Assembly (NCBI GenBank): GCA_945866505.1
Contig: CAMBHH010000190.1
Coordinates: 1-6,462 of the forward strand
Origin: Flavobacterium psychrophilum
GTDB lineage: Bacteria; Bacteroidota; Bacteroidia; Flavobacteriales; Flavobacteriaceae
Reading direction: 5' to 3'
DNA length: 6,462 nucleotides
The translations under genes were made by a program, and so were the position numbers. Shown here in pieces: positions 1 to 6,303 of the stretch (positions are counted from its first letter, which is position 1; every line of letters starts with the position of its first letter). The notes below the pieces were generated by a model that was not told where the DNA came from, searched no databases, and saw nothing but the letters and a program-made list of their open reading frames with translations.

Positions 1-1
1 T

Positions 2-139
2 TTTGCAATTGGAGCCTATTTTGAAAAGCAAAATGACAAACTCGTGCTCAAAATAGCGCTCAATAAAAAACGAAGAAATTGGTTCTCTGGTTTATGGAAT
101 TATCAAATGAATTATCCTTTTGAAATCTCTAATGCGTAA
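2..139 (+). CDS. C-terminal end of an unidentified plus-strand protein (5' end outside the window)
   Basis: An open frame enters from the left edge and runs 45 codons to a TAA at 137-139. It is the only frame without early stops across the first 110 bases. The peptide has a beta-strand-like alternating stretch (KLVLKIAL), a basic patch (NKKRR), then an aromatic-rich tail ending YPFEISNA. I do not recognise the family and assign no function. The gene is convergent with the large glucanase gene, and the two coding regions overlap by 28 bases (112-139). No terminator hairpin is seen between them. It is probably the last part of a gene unrelated to the glycan locus, but this rests on orientation alone. 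The alternative is non-coding sequence that is open by chance. Confidence 0.55.
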   Translation, partial: FAIGAYFEKQNDKLVLKIALNKKRRNWFSGLWNYQMNYPFEISNA

Positions 140-3129
140 TATGGGTTTATAAAACATAATCTCAAGATATAGACCCCTGAAACATAATTTCTTAAATCAA
201 TTTTTATTTGAGCTTCTTTATCAGTTATTGTTTTAGCAAACACAATTTTCCCTGATAAATCTATAATCTGAAAACTATCTACATCGCCAAAAGGTGAAGA
301 AGGTACCTTAACATTAAATATTCCTTCTGATGGATTGGGGTAGACAGAAACCCTTATTAAACTACCATCCTCAATTTCTTCTTTTTCAATTGATAAAGTA
401 TTTAGCTGTGTTTTTATCAGCAATTCCTCTAGTGCTCTTTTAAAATCTAAATCTGAAAGCATCAAATTTGATATTGTATTGTCCTGAACCTGCTCAATTG
501 CCATTGCAATAGCAGCCTTATTGATATCAAACCTTTCCCAATTGGGTGCCCATTTGTCTTTTAAACCTCCAGGTAATTTTTTCATTCTTATATTATCTGG
601 AAATCCGAGTAATGGATGGAAATAACCTGTTTTCCCATATTCTCTTAAAGCAGTCATAGAAGCATCAGGTAAAAAGGGATATGCTAAAACAGCGCCGTAT
701 GGTGCCGGAGAAATTTCAATCACTTCATTTGAATTTGCTGATCCATGAGCCTCGGAGCCTTGATTAGACACATAAGAATCATACGACACGAAGCCATTTC
801 CATCAACATTTGATACCGTTCCGCATGCCGTTAAACCAATTAAAGGAAGACCTAAAACGTCCAACGATGTTTTTGCATCAAATTCATACGCTTTTTTACT
901 ATTGGCTTTAAAAGGATCCATAGTTCCCGTCCAAAGCTGTAACCAGTTGTAAGTAAATCCAGAACCAAACCAGCTCGGAAAAAAATCCTTTTTTTTGATC
1001 CTAATAATCTTATCCAGAATAGAGCTATCTAATTTTCCGCTTGCAATAGCTTCGGTATATATCAATTCTGTTTCTTCAGAAAATGCATCTCCCCATTCTC
1101 CATCTACAGGCTTAGCAGCGCTATTCAATGCTTTTGGTATCCTACCATTTGGTGTAAGTATTTTATCCCATTGTGGTTTAGCTAAAAGCACATCTGCAAT
1201 GGCTACAATTGATGCATCATCACTGTATTTTTGTTTTGCAATTCTTATTCCTGCGGCACACATTGCCCAGTCTATTGTACTTATGTTTTGCCAAATTGGA
1301 ATTCCGTCAGAATTCATCCAATGCTGAGGAAACCCTAAAACACCACTCACTCCATTATTTACATCGAGTGCATTTATCCAATTGAGGATCGATTTTATTT
1401 TTGTCTTTGCTTCAACTGCAGATAGCATGCCTTCTTTTTCAGCTAATACAAAAGCTGCAATTGACATTCCTAATCCAGAAAGCTGAACATGATTTTCTCG
1501 ACTTGAAATTTCTTGTACAACGCCTTTTTCTTCATCTAACTGAATATAATGCCATATAAAATATCGGATTGCAGATTCTTTTAACCATTGCAGTACATCC
1601 TTATCCACTTTTGGAATTGAAAATGGTGCTACTGTATCATCTAACAAATAAACATCATCTAACAAAATCGCCTTAGCGAAAGCATCATTATCTCCTAACA
1701 CTTGATTGTCTGAATTTATAGAAAATTTAATCTGACGCATATTTATTGCCGCAAATGGAAGCTCATAACTTGCCCATTCAGTGCTGACAGAAACCGTTTG
1801 AGCGTGCAAAACTTCATCTGCATCGTTCCTAACTTCAATATCTAATACTATTGGCTTTCCAATTGCTTTTGCCTTAAAACTTATACCCGTTAAGTTACTT
1901 AACTCTAAAGGCAATTCTAATCGGGTTGCTGCATCTATCTTTGAAAATGTGGAAACTACAAGAGAAGCTTTTTCACTTGATATGGTTTTATCTGATGTAA
2001 TATGAATCTCATCAATATAACATTTCTTAGCGACTCCCGATGTAGGAGCTATCCAAAACCAAGTGATTTTTTTCCCTGAATATGCCGATAAATCAATTGG
2101 AACGTTTTCCCATTGCCCTCCACTATAAGACCCATTAAAAAGCGTATTACTTGAAGCCCCCTCAAAATGGAGTTGAACTTGATAATTTCCTGCTCCATTA
2201 GGATTGTATAATTTTAAATTAAAAACACTTGTATCAGTTACTAAAGCATTCAATGTACCGCTAATTCCCTTCCATGAACTAGCAGGATTGTTTTCGATTA
2301 CATATGAAGAAGTGTTTAAGATAGTACTAAGAGGGTTTGATACGATACTTGCCCAATCGTTATTTGCAAAATCTAAATTAACACCACTTCCTACTTCATC
2401 AATAAATATTTCTGGACTACTAGTGTTAAAATCATTAAAATTGATCCGAAGTGCCTGCTTCCATTCAGATCTATCCATTGACAAATTAACAGCTTCTGAG
2501 GTTGTTTCCAACTTATATTCAGACATCATTTCTGTAAATCCTAACCTTGCTTGGTCATTGGTTAAAAGTGGAATCCCGACTTCTAGATTATTAAAAGAAT
2601 GGTTTTGCGTAATAACTCGTTCTGAAATAGGTTCGGATAGGTTTCCATCTAAATACAAATTATCAATATATGTTTGTGCCACCTGATTAGAACTTGGGTA
2701 TATTATAAACCAACTCAATTTTTTTCCTATATGTTCAGACAAATCAATCACTTGACTAGTCCATTCCGAAAGATTATAATTTCCAGAAAAAAAATACTTA
2801 TCAGAACTTCCATCGAATGAAAATTGAATCTGATAATTTCCCGAACGAGAAAGGCTCAAAAATTGAATGTGAAAAATTCTAGTATCATTTGTTATTTGAA
2901 CTGCACAACTACCACCTATTCCTTGCCAAGAAGTACTCGAATTATTGGAAATTACGGTTGCTGAAGAATTCATTTGATTACTCAATGGATTCGCAACAAA
3001 TGAGCTCCATGAATTTTGCCCCACATTAAAAGTTGCTGATTGTACTTTATCATCAAATAGTACAACTTGCGCATTCATATGGAATACGCAACAAGCTAAA
3101 AAGCTAAACATTACACATAAATCCCTCAT
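112..3129 (-). CDS. Secreted multidomain PF10091/GH144-like glucanase with T9SS sorting domain
   Basis: This is a 1005-residue exported enzyme. Residues 1-20 form a signal peptide (hydrophobic core FLACCVF, cleavage MNA|Q). Met1 is preferred over Met7 because Met1 keeps the only positive charge. Two related beta-rich modules follow (about 22-163 and 241-379), separated by an unassigned stretch, then another jelly-roll-like domain (385-498, ending in a DDVYLLDD strand). The catalytic region (about 505-890) matches the glucoamylase-like PF10091 fold by pattern: RYFIWHY near the start, SGLGMSIAAFVLAEKEG, IDWAMCAAGIRIA, IGLTACG, then APYGAVLAYPFLPDASMTALREY. Known PF10091 enzymes of GH144 are endo-beta-1,2-glucanases with an (alpha/alpha)6 barrel. 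I cannot assign catalytic residues. The T9SS type A sorting domain (about 925-1005) shows YPNPSEGIFNV and SGVYILRL, but its last 14 residues are unusual. The gene starts 78 bases after the GH35 stop with no terminator between, so co-transcription is likely. Exact substrate is inferred. Confidence 0.85.
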   Translation of the reverse strand: MRDLCVMFSFLACCVFHMNAQVVLFDDKVQSATFNVGQNSWSSFVANPLSNQMNSSATVISNNSSTSWQGIGGSCAVQITNDTRIFHIQFLSLSRSGNYQIQFSFDGSSDKYFFSGNYNLSEWTSQVIDLSEHIGKKLSWFIIYPSSNQVAQTYIDNLYLDGNLSEPISERVITQNHSFNNLEVGIPLLTNDQARLGFTEMMSEYKLETTSEAVNLSMDRSEWKQALRINFNDFNTSSPEIFIDEVGSGVNLDFANNDWASIVSNPLSTILNTSSYVIENNPASSWKGISGTLNALVTDTSVFNLKLYNPNGAGNYQVQLHFEGASSNTLFNGSYSGGQWENVPIDLSAYSGKKITWFWIAPTSGVAKKCYIDEIHITSDKTISSEKASLVVSTFSKIDAATRLELPLELSNLTGISFKAKAIGKPIVLDIEVRNDADEVLHAQTVSVSTEWASYELPFAAINMRQIKFSINSDNQVLGDNDAFAKAILLDDVYLLDDTVAPFSIPKVDKDVLQWLKESAIRYFIWHYIQLDEEKGVVQEISSRENHVQLSGLGMSIAAFVLAEKEGMLSAVEAKTKIKSILNWINALDVNNGVSGVLGFPQHWMNSDGIPIWQNISTIDWAMCAAGIRIAKQKYSDDASIVAIADVLLAKPQWDKILTPNGRIPKALNSAAKPVDGEWGDAFSEETELIYTEAIASGKLDSSILDKIIRIKKKDFFPSWFGSGFTYNWLQLWTGTMDPFKANSKKAYEFDAKTSLDVLGLPLIGLTACGTVSNVDGNGFVSYDSYVSNQGSEAHGSANSNEVIEISPAPYGAVLAYPFLPDASMTALREYGKTGYFHPLLGFPDNIRMKKLPGGLKDKWAPNWERFDINKAAIAMAIEQVQDNTISNLMLSDLDFKRALEELLIKTQLNTLSIEKEEIEDGSLIRVSVYPNPSEGIFNVKVPSSPFGDVDSFQIIDLSGKIVFAKTITDKEAQIKIDLRNYVSGVYILRLCFINPYYALEISKG
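1993..2409 (-). repeat. Second beta-sandwich module of the glucanase (module B)
   Basis: Residues about 241-379 of the glucanase repeat the pattern of module A: a starting strand, SNPLS, N-T-S-S, SSWKGI, then NGAGNYQVQLHFEG, a GxW step, PIDLSAYSGKKITWFWIAP, and a closing YIDEIHI strand. The same order of motifs occurs in both modules of the neighbouring 398-residue protein. Similar modules with a VANP...N.S signature accompany many T9SS-exported glycosidases, so a carbohydrate-binding role is plausible. That role is inferred, not shown. Confidence 0.7.
2641..3066 (-). repeat. First beta-sandwich module of the glucanase (module A)
   Basis: Residues about 22-163 directly follow the signal peptide. 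Key landmarks are VANPLS, N-S-S, TSWQGIGG, GNYQIQFSFDG, VIDLSEHIGKKLSWFIIYPS and TYIDNLYLDG, which align in order with module B and with the two modules of the upstream small protein. It is more diverged from module B at the residue level than the two copies in the small protein are from each other, which suggests an older duplication. Glycan binding is inferred. Confidence 0.7.
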
Positions 3130-3207
3130 AATCTTATATTTTTATTTTTATTACGTCAAGTTTTGCTCAATTATACAATATATAAACGCGTAATCAAGGA
3201 TGCATTT

Positions 3208-4863
3208 TTACCTTTTATAAGTAACCACTTTATAAATTCCAGGTGTTGTAATTACTTTTTTAGTTTCTGGAGAATAAGCGTTCGGATTTCCTTGTTTCTT
3301 TTCTTCGTCACTAAGATCAATCGATGATTTATAAGTACGACCAAAAACTCTTGTAACAGCGTTGTGCCAGGTTTCATCGCCATTCATCAATCGTGTTGGA
3401 ATCCATTGTTCGTTTTCATAGCGACCTTCCCAAACTTGTCCAATATGACCAATCTCTCCTTTTTTTGTTGACTCAAAAAAGATTTTTAAGTTCATTCCAA
3501 TGACCGTAAATTCTTCATCCGCCGTTTGAATAATGATTCCAAAGCAAGGTTCGTCGGGTTTTTCATAATTCACTTTTAGTTTATAATCGCCAAAAGTCAT
3601 TTCAGGTGCTTGTTCATTTCCTTCTTTTAAAACGGCTTGCATTTTTCCCGTTCCTTGGTATTTTTTAATCAAATGTTGCACTTCATTCAAGACCGCATAT
3701 CCTTTTTTAAACAAGAAATCATCTGAAGCATCTTCAATTCCAAATGGAGAAAAACAAATGGCATCGTGTTGTCCATAAGCATAATACGCTCTGCCAACTT
3801 CCGCTTTAGACTCAGGAATTAACAAAGGATTATCGGCTCTGTGATACATTGCAACAATTTCTTTGAAATTAGGCAAATAAATATCTGGTGATTGAATATC
3901 AATAGCTGGTGCTGCCGCTTTCCAAATGTCAATCACTCTAGAAACAGGTCCGCCATTAGGATAAACTCCAGGTAAATCCTCTGGTTTTTGAACAATCCAA
4001 GCATTGACCATCATTGGTAAATTGTACTCTTTTCGCCCGGAAGCTGCCACAAAGTTGATGTACGAGCCATATTGCCACGTAGTAAAAAACGCTTTTGCTT
4101 CGGGTGTATCTCCAAAAATAGTTGTCCAAGTTCCTTCGGTTTTGAAATTGTTTTTTGCCCAAGCCGATTTTACATAGTCATCCAAATTGGCTTTATTTTT
4201 TGCCAAATAACTCATTAAGGCTGAGGGAACCTGCTTTTGGTAAAGGTCTAAAGCTACTTGATTATAGTCGATCTCTTGAAACATTCCTACCTCGTTTTCA
4301 GGCTGCATCAAGATGACAGTTTGGTCTTTGTCGTAGGCTTTTACGTGTTTCATCATTGCGGCAAAGGCTTTGGCATCGGCAATTTTAGTGGCTTCACAAA
4401 AAGGCGAAAGCGTTTCTATAGCCCTACCGTCTTTGGTTTTTACCCTAAAAAAGCGTTTGGTGTCTTTTTTGACCCAAAGAGGCGCATAGCTAGATTCGCC
4501 GTTTTTCCAACTCGCAAACCACAACAAACACACCTTTAAATTATTGTTTTTGGCGTTGTCAATAATGGCATCTACCAAGCTAAAATCATAAACGCCCTCT
4601 TTAGCTTCAATTTGTTCCCAAGCTGTGGTTACAAAAACAGCATTTAGGTTCATCGATTTTAATGTTGGGAAAAGCGGTTTCATATATTCCACCGTCGAAG
4701 CAGAAGAGTTGTGAACTTCGCCAGCTATCATTAAAAAAGGCTTATCATTGACCATTAATTGTGTCGCTGTTCCTTTTTTCTTTAAATACGGAATGTTGTT
4801 TTGGGCAAATGTCGAACAAGTCAATCCTAGGAAAACGGAGACCAAAACTTTTACTTTTTTCAT
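3208..4863 (-). CDS. GH35-family glycoside hydrolase with DUF5597-like C-terminus
   Basis: This is a 551-residue exported TIM-barrel glycosidase. A signal peptide covers about residues 1-20 (KK, then VLVSVFLGLTCSTFA|Q). Cys16 lies near it, but the surrounding residues do not form a good lipobox. The barrel begins with FLMIAGEVHNSSASTVEYM and N-A-V-F-V-T-T-AWEQIEAKEG, typical of GH35/GH42-like enzymes. The clan GH-A acid/base motif is QPENEVG (187-193), with Glu191 the likely acid/base, and LLIPESKAEVG (347-357) offers Glu351 as likely nucleophile. Residues from about 385 to the end resemble the DUF5597 region of GH35 beta-galactosidases in this subgroup (for example xyloglucan-active ones). 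There is no sorting domain, so a periplasmic exo-acting role is expected. Its neighbour is a PF10091/GH144-like glucanase, and a GH35 enzyme from Ignavibacterium album is known to act on beta-1,2-glucosidic links, so galactose specificity should not be assumed. Confidence 0.88.
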   Translation of the reverse strand: MKKVKVLVSVFLGLTCSTFAQNNIPYLKKKGTATQLMVNDKPFLMIAGEVHNSSASTVEYMKPLFPTLKSMNLNAVFVTTAWEQIEAKEGVYDFSLVDAIIDNAKNNNLKVCLLWFASWKNGESSYAPLWVKKDTKRFFRVKTKDGRAIETLSPFCEATKIADAKAFAAMMKHVKAYDKDQTVILMQPENEVGMFQEIDYNQVALDLYQKQVPSALMSYLAKNKANLDDYVKSAWAKNNFKTEGTWTTIFGDTPEAKAFFTTWQYGSYINFVAASGRKEYNLPMMVNAWIVQKPEDLPGVYPNGGPVSRVIDIWKAAAPAIDIQSPDIYLPNFKEIVAMYHRADNPLLIPESKAEVGRAYYAYGQHDAICFSPFGIEDASDDFLFKKGYAVLNEVQHLIKKYQGTGKMQAVLKEGNEQAPEMTFGDYKLKVNYEKPDEPCFGIIIQTADEEFTVIGMNLKIFFESTKKGEIGHIGQVWEGRYENEQWIPTRLMNGDETWHNAVTRVFGRTYKSSIDLSDEEKKQGNPNAYSPETKKVITTPGIYKVVTYKR

Positions 4864-4911
4864 CTGAATTATATTAAATTAATTTTTATTATAAGGAATT
4901 TTGGAAAATTG

Positions 4912-4923
4912 CTTTTGCAAAAG
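4912..4923. promoter_or_regulatory. Perfect 12-base palindrome upstream of the GH35 gene
   Basis: CTTTTGCAAAAG is a perfect palindrome centred about 54 bases before the GH35 start codon. It lies between the upstream terminator and the gene, where its promoter should be. It could be an operator half-site pair for a dimeric regulator. In such AT-rich sequence a chance palindrome is quite possible, and I see no convincing Bacteroidota -7 element (TAnnTTTG) beside it. Confidence 0.25.
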
Positions 4924-4963
4924 AATCCAAAGCATTGAAAATGGATTATAAAAAATTAATACG

Positions 4964-4993
4964 ATAAAGCCCAACGAATTTGTTGGGCTTTAT
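4964..4993 (-). terminator. Intrinsic terminator after the two-module protein gene
   Basis: A 12-base perfect stem (ATAAAGCCCAAC at 4964-4975 pairing with 4982-4993) encloses a 6-base loop. It lies about 36 bases beyond the TAG stop of the 398-residue protein. Read on the minus strand, the GC-rich part of the stem is followed by an A/T-rich run including TTTTTT, as expected for factor-independent termination. The symmetric stem could also work weakly in the other direction, but no plus-strand gene ends here. It separates the small protein's transcript from the GH35-glucanase pair, which therefore needs its own promoter in the roughly 100 bases at 4864-4963. Confidence 0.8.
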
Positions 4994-5028
4994 TAGTAAA
5001 AAACAAATAGTTCAAGAACTACAATGAA

Positions 5029-6225
5029 CTAAAACATAATTTTTTGCGTACTAACTCCAGCATCAGACTTCACTTTTACAATGTAAATTCCTTTATTATT
5101 TAATGCTTTTTGTGATTGTACACCATCTATTTTTTCTTCAAGAATTAATCTACCGGCTACATCAAATACTGATAGTCGTGTATTGGATTGTGTTTTGCTA
5201 AACTGAATCTTACCGTCTTTTGAAACAAAGATTTGGTTATTGCTGATGGCATTAGATCTGGTGCTTAAATTAGATTTTGTTCCAAAATAAATGTTATCTA
5301 CAAAAGCAGCAGTGGAGTTGTCACCTGCAGGCATTATAATTATTTTATTGATAATATTACCAACGTGATCCGCAAGATCTACACTATATTCTTGCCAGCC
5401 AGTAACTGAACCCGAAACGTAATTTAAATTACCACCCCATTTCCAGCCGCCTCCAGAAGTATATTCAAATTGCAATTGTCCTGGACCAGCGTTATTGGGA
5501 TTGTAAACCGAAAAATAAAGTTTGTCTCCTGCTGCAGGTGAATAAGTTGGAAAATATTGAATTTGTTGCCAGTTAGAGCCCGAACCAGATTTTGCACAAT
5601 TATCACTACTGTTCACAGCATCTTTAACTGGGTTTGCCACTTGTGAGCCATTTCCTTGAAAAAAAACACCTGAAGATACTAACTCATTGTAGACCGCTGG
5701 ATCTTGCGGAAGCACGGATAAAGTTCCAAAATAAATGTTGTCTATAAAAGTTGCCGCTGCATTTTCACCTGATGGATAGATTACAATTTTATTGATAATG
5801 TTACCAATATGCGAAGTTAAATCCAAACTATATTCTTTCCAACCAGTTAATGAACCTGAAACATAATCTACATTTCCGCCCCATTTTTCGCCGCCGCCTG
5901 TTGTATATTCAAACTTTACCTGACCTGGTCCTGCGCTATTGGGATTGTAAATAGAAAAGTAAAGTTTAGCACCAGCAACTGGCGTATAATTCGGAAAATA
6001 CTCTATTTTTTTCCAGCCCCCTGTCCCTGATCTTGCACAATTTGCACTCGAGTTTACTGCATCTGAAACTGGATTAGCAACCGATGCACCATCACCATCT
6101 ATAAACATACCTGAGGAAATGGTTTCGTTATAGGCATAAGTTTGAGCATTGGCACTCAATCCCGCCACTAAAAACAATGCTAATACAGCATTAGAAACAT
6201 TTTTTAAAGTAATTTTTGTTTTCAT
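5029..6225 (-). CDS. T9SS-exported two-module protein, candidate surface glycan-binding protein
   Basis: The start is set at the ATG at 6225 (398 residues). A longer reading from 6264 would begin inside a terminator-like hairpin and bury the signal peptide, whereas MKTKITLKN followed by AVLALFLVAGLSANA|Q is a textbook signal. The mature protein is two near-identical beta-rich modules (about 31-168 and 178-316), each with YNE..SSG, VANPV, DAVNSS.NCA, YFP, YNPN.AGPGQ, KWGGN, TGW.EYS.DL, GNIINKI and DNIYFGT. A T9SS sorting domain follows (about 327-398: LSVFDVAGRLILEEK, then KGIYIVKVKS and TQKIMF). There is no catalytic domain. Secreted, module-only proteins beside a glycosidase pair often capture glycan at the cell surface, which is the inferred role. 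The modules belong to the same family as those in the neighbouring glucanase. Other possibilities are an adhesin or a structural surface protein. Confidence 0.85.
   Translation of the reverse strand: MKTKITLKNVSNAVLALFLVAGLSANAQTYAYNETISSGMFIDGDGASVANPVSDAVNSSANCARSGTGGWKKIEYFPNYTPVAGAKLYFSIYNPNSAGPGQVKFEYTTGGGEKWGGNVDYVSGSLTGWKEYSLDLTSHIGNIINKIVIYPSGENAAATFIDNIYFGTLSVLPQDPAVYNELVSSGVFFQGNGSQVANPVKDAVNSSDNCAKSGSGSNWQQIQYFPTYSPAAGDKLYFSVYNPNNAGPGQLQFEYTSGGGWKWGGNLNYVSGSVTGWQEYSVDLADHVGNIINKIIIMPAGDNSTAAFVDNIYFGTKSNLSTRSNAISNNQIFVSKDGKIQFSKTQSNTRLSVFDVAGRLILEEKIDGVQSQKALNNKGIYIVKVKSDAGVSTQKIMF
5278..5694 (-). repeat. Second tandem module of the two-module protein
   Basis: Residues about 178-316 form the second copy. 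By hand alignment roughly two thirds of positions are identical to the first copy, and the DNA is also visibly similar, so the duplication is relatively recent. It differs by a tryptophan at residue 261 (GGGWKWGGN) where the first copy has glutamate (GGGEKWGGN), which adds an aromatic surface next to the conserved tryptophan at 263. Extra aromatics often mark sugar-binding faces. Confidence 0.85.
5722..6135 (-). repeat. First tandem module of the two-module protein
   Basis: Residues about 31-168 form the first copy, directly after the signal peptide. Aromatics likely to matter are Trp71 and Tyr76-Phe77, Trp115 (KWGGN) and Trp129 (TGW). A single cysteine, Cys63, is conserved in copy two as Cys210; with one per module, an intramodule disulfide is not possible. 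The two copies are joined by a short linker (SVLPQDPA) of about nine residues. Confidence 0.85.
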
Positions 6226-6258
6226 TGTAGATTTATTTTTAAGATTAAAATTAAAAGA

Positions 6259-6284
6259 AGGCAACCAAAAAAAATTGGTTGCCT
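6259..6284 (-). terminator. Hairpin after the right-edge gene, terminator or intercistronic stem-loop
   Basis: A 10-base perfect stem (AGGCAACCAA at 6259-6268 with TTGGTTGCCT at 6275-6284) has an A-rich 6-base loop. On the minus strand it sits 19 bases after the TAA of the right-edge gene and is followed by TCTTTTAATTTT, a fair U-tract for termination. Only 33 bases separate it from the ATG of the next gene. It may therefore work as a partial terminator that tunes the downstream gene, or as an RNA-stabilising stem between co-transcribed genes. Confidence 0.7.
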
Positions 6285-6303
6285 ATTATTTATGAATTAA
6301 TAA

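Noticed and set aside
995..1327. Plus-strand open frame of 110 codons
   Set aside because: Lies wholly inside the catalytic region of the minus-strand glucanase, whose protein has clear family motifs here. The plus-strand peptide has no recognisable features.
2204..2686. Plus-strand open frame of 160 codons
   Set aside because: Antisense to the beta-module part of the glucanase gene, where module motifs are conserved on the minus strand. It is best explained as a shadow frame.
3130..3207. Terminator or promoter between the GH35 and glucanase genes
   Set aside because: The 78-base gap is AT-rich and shows no stem-loop with a T-tract and no convincing -33/-7 pair, so I treat the two genes as probably co-transcribed.
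4258..4539. Plus-strand open frame of 93 codons rich in Phe and Val
   Set aside because: Antisense to the GH35 barrel, including the acid/base motif region. The composition reflects the reverse of Lys/Asn-rich coding sequence.
3208..4863. Lipoprotein signal on the GH35 enzyme (Cys16)
   Set aside because: The residues before the cysteine (G-L-T) do not fit a lipobox, and a standard cleavage site follows at TFA|Q.
6226..6264. Upstream ATG at 6264 as start of the two-module protein
   Set aside because: It would start inside the hairpin and put 13 extra residues (MPSFNFNLKNKST) ahead of an already complete signal peptide.
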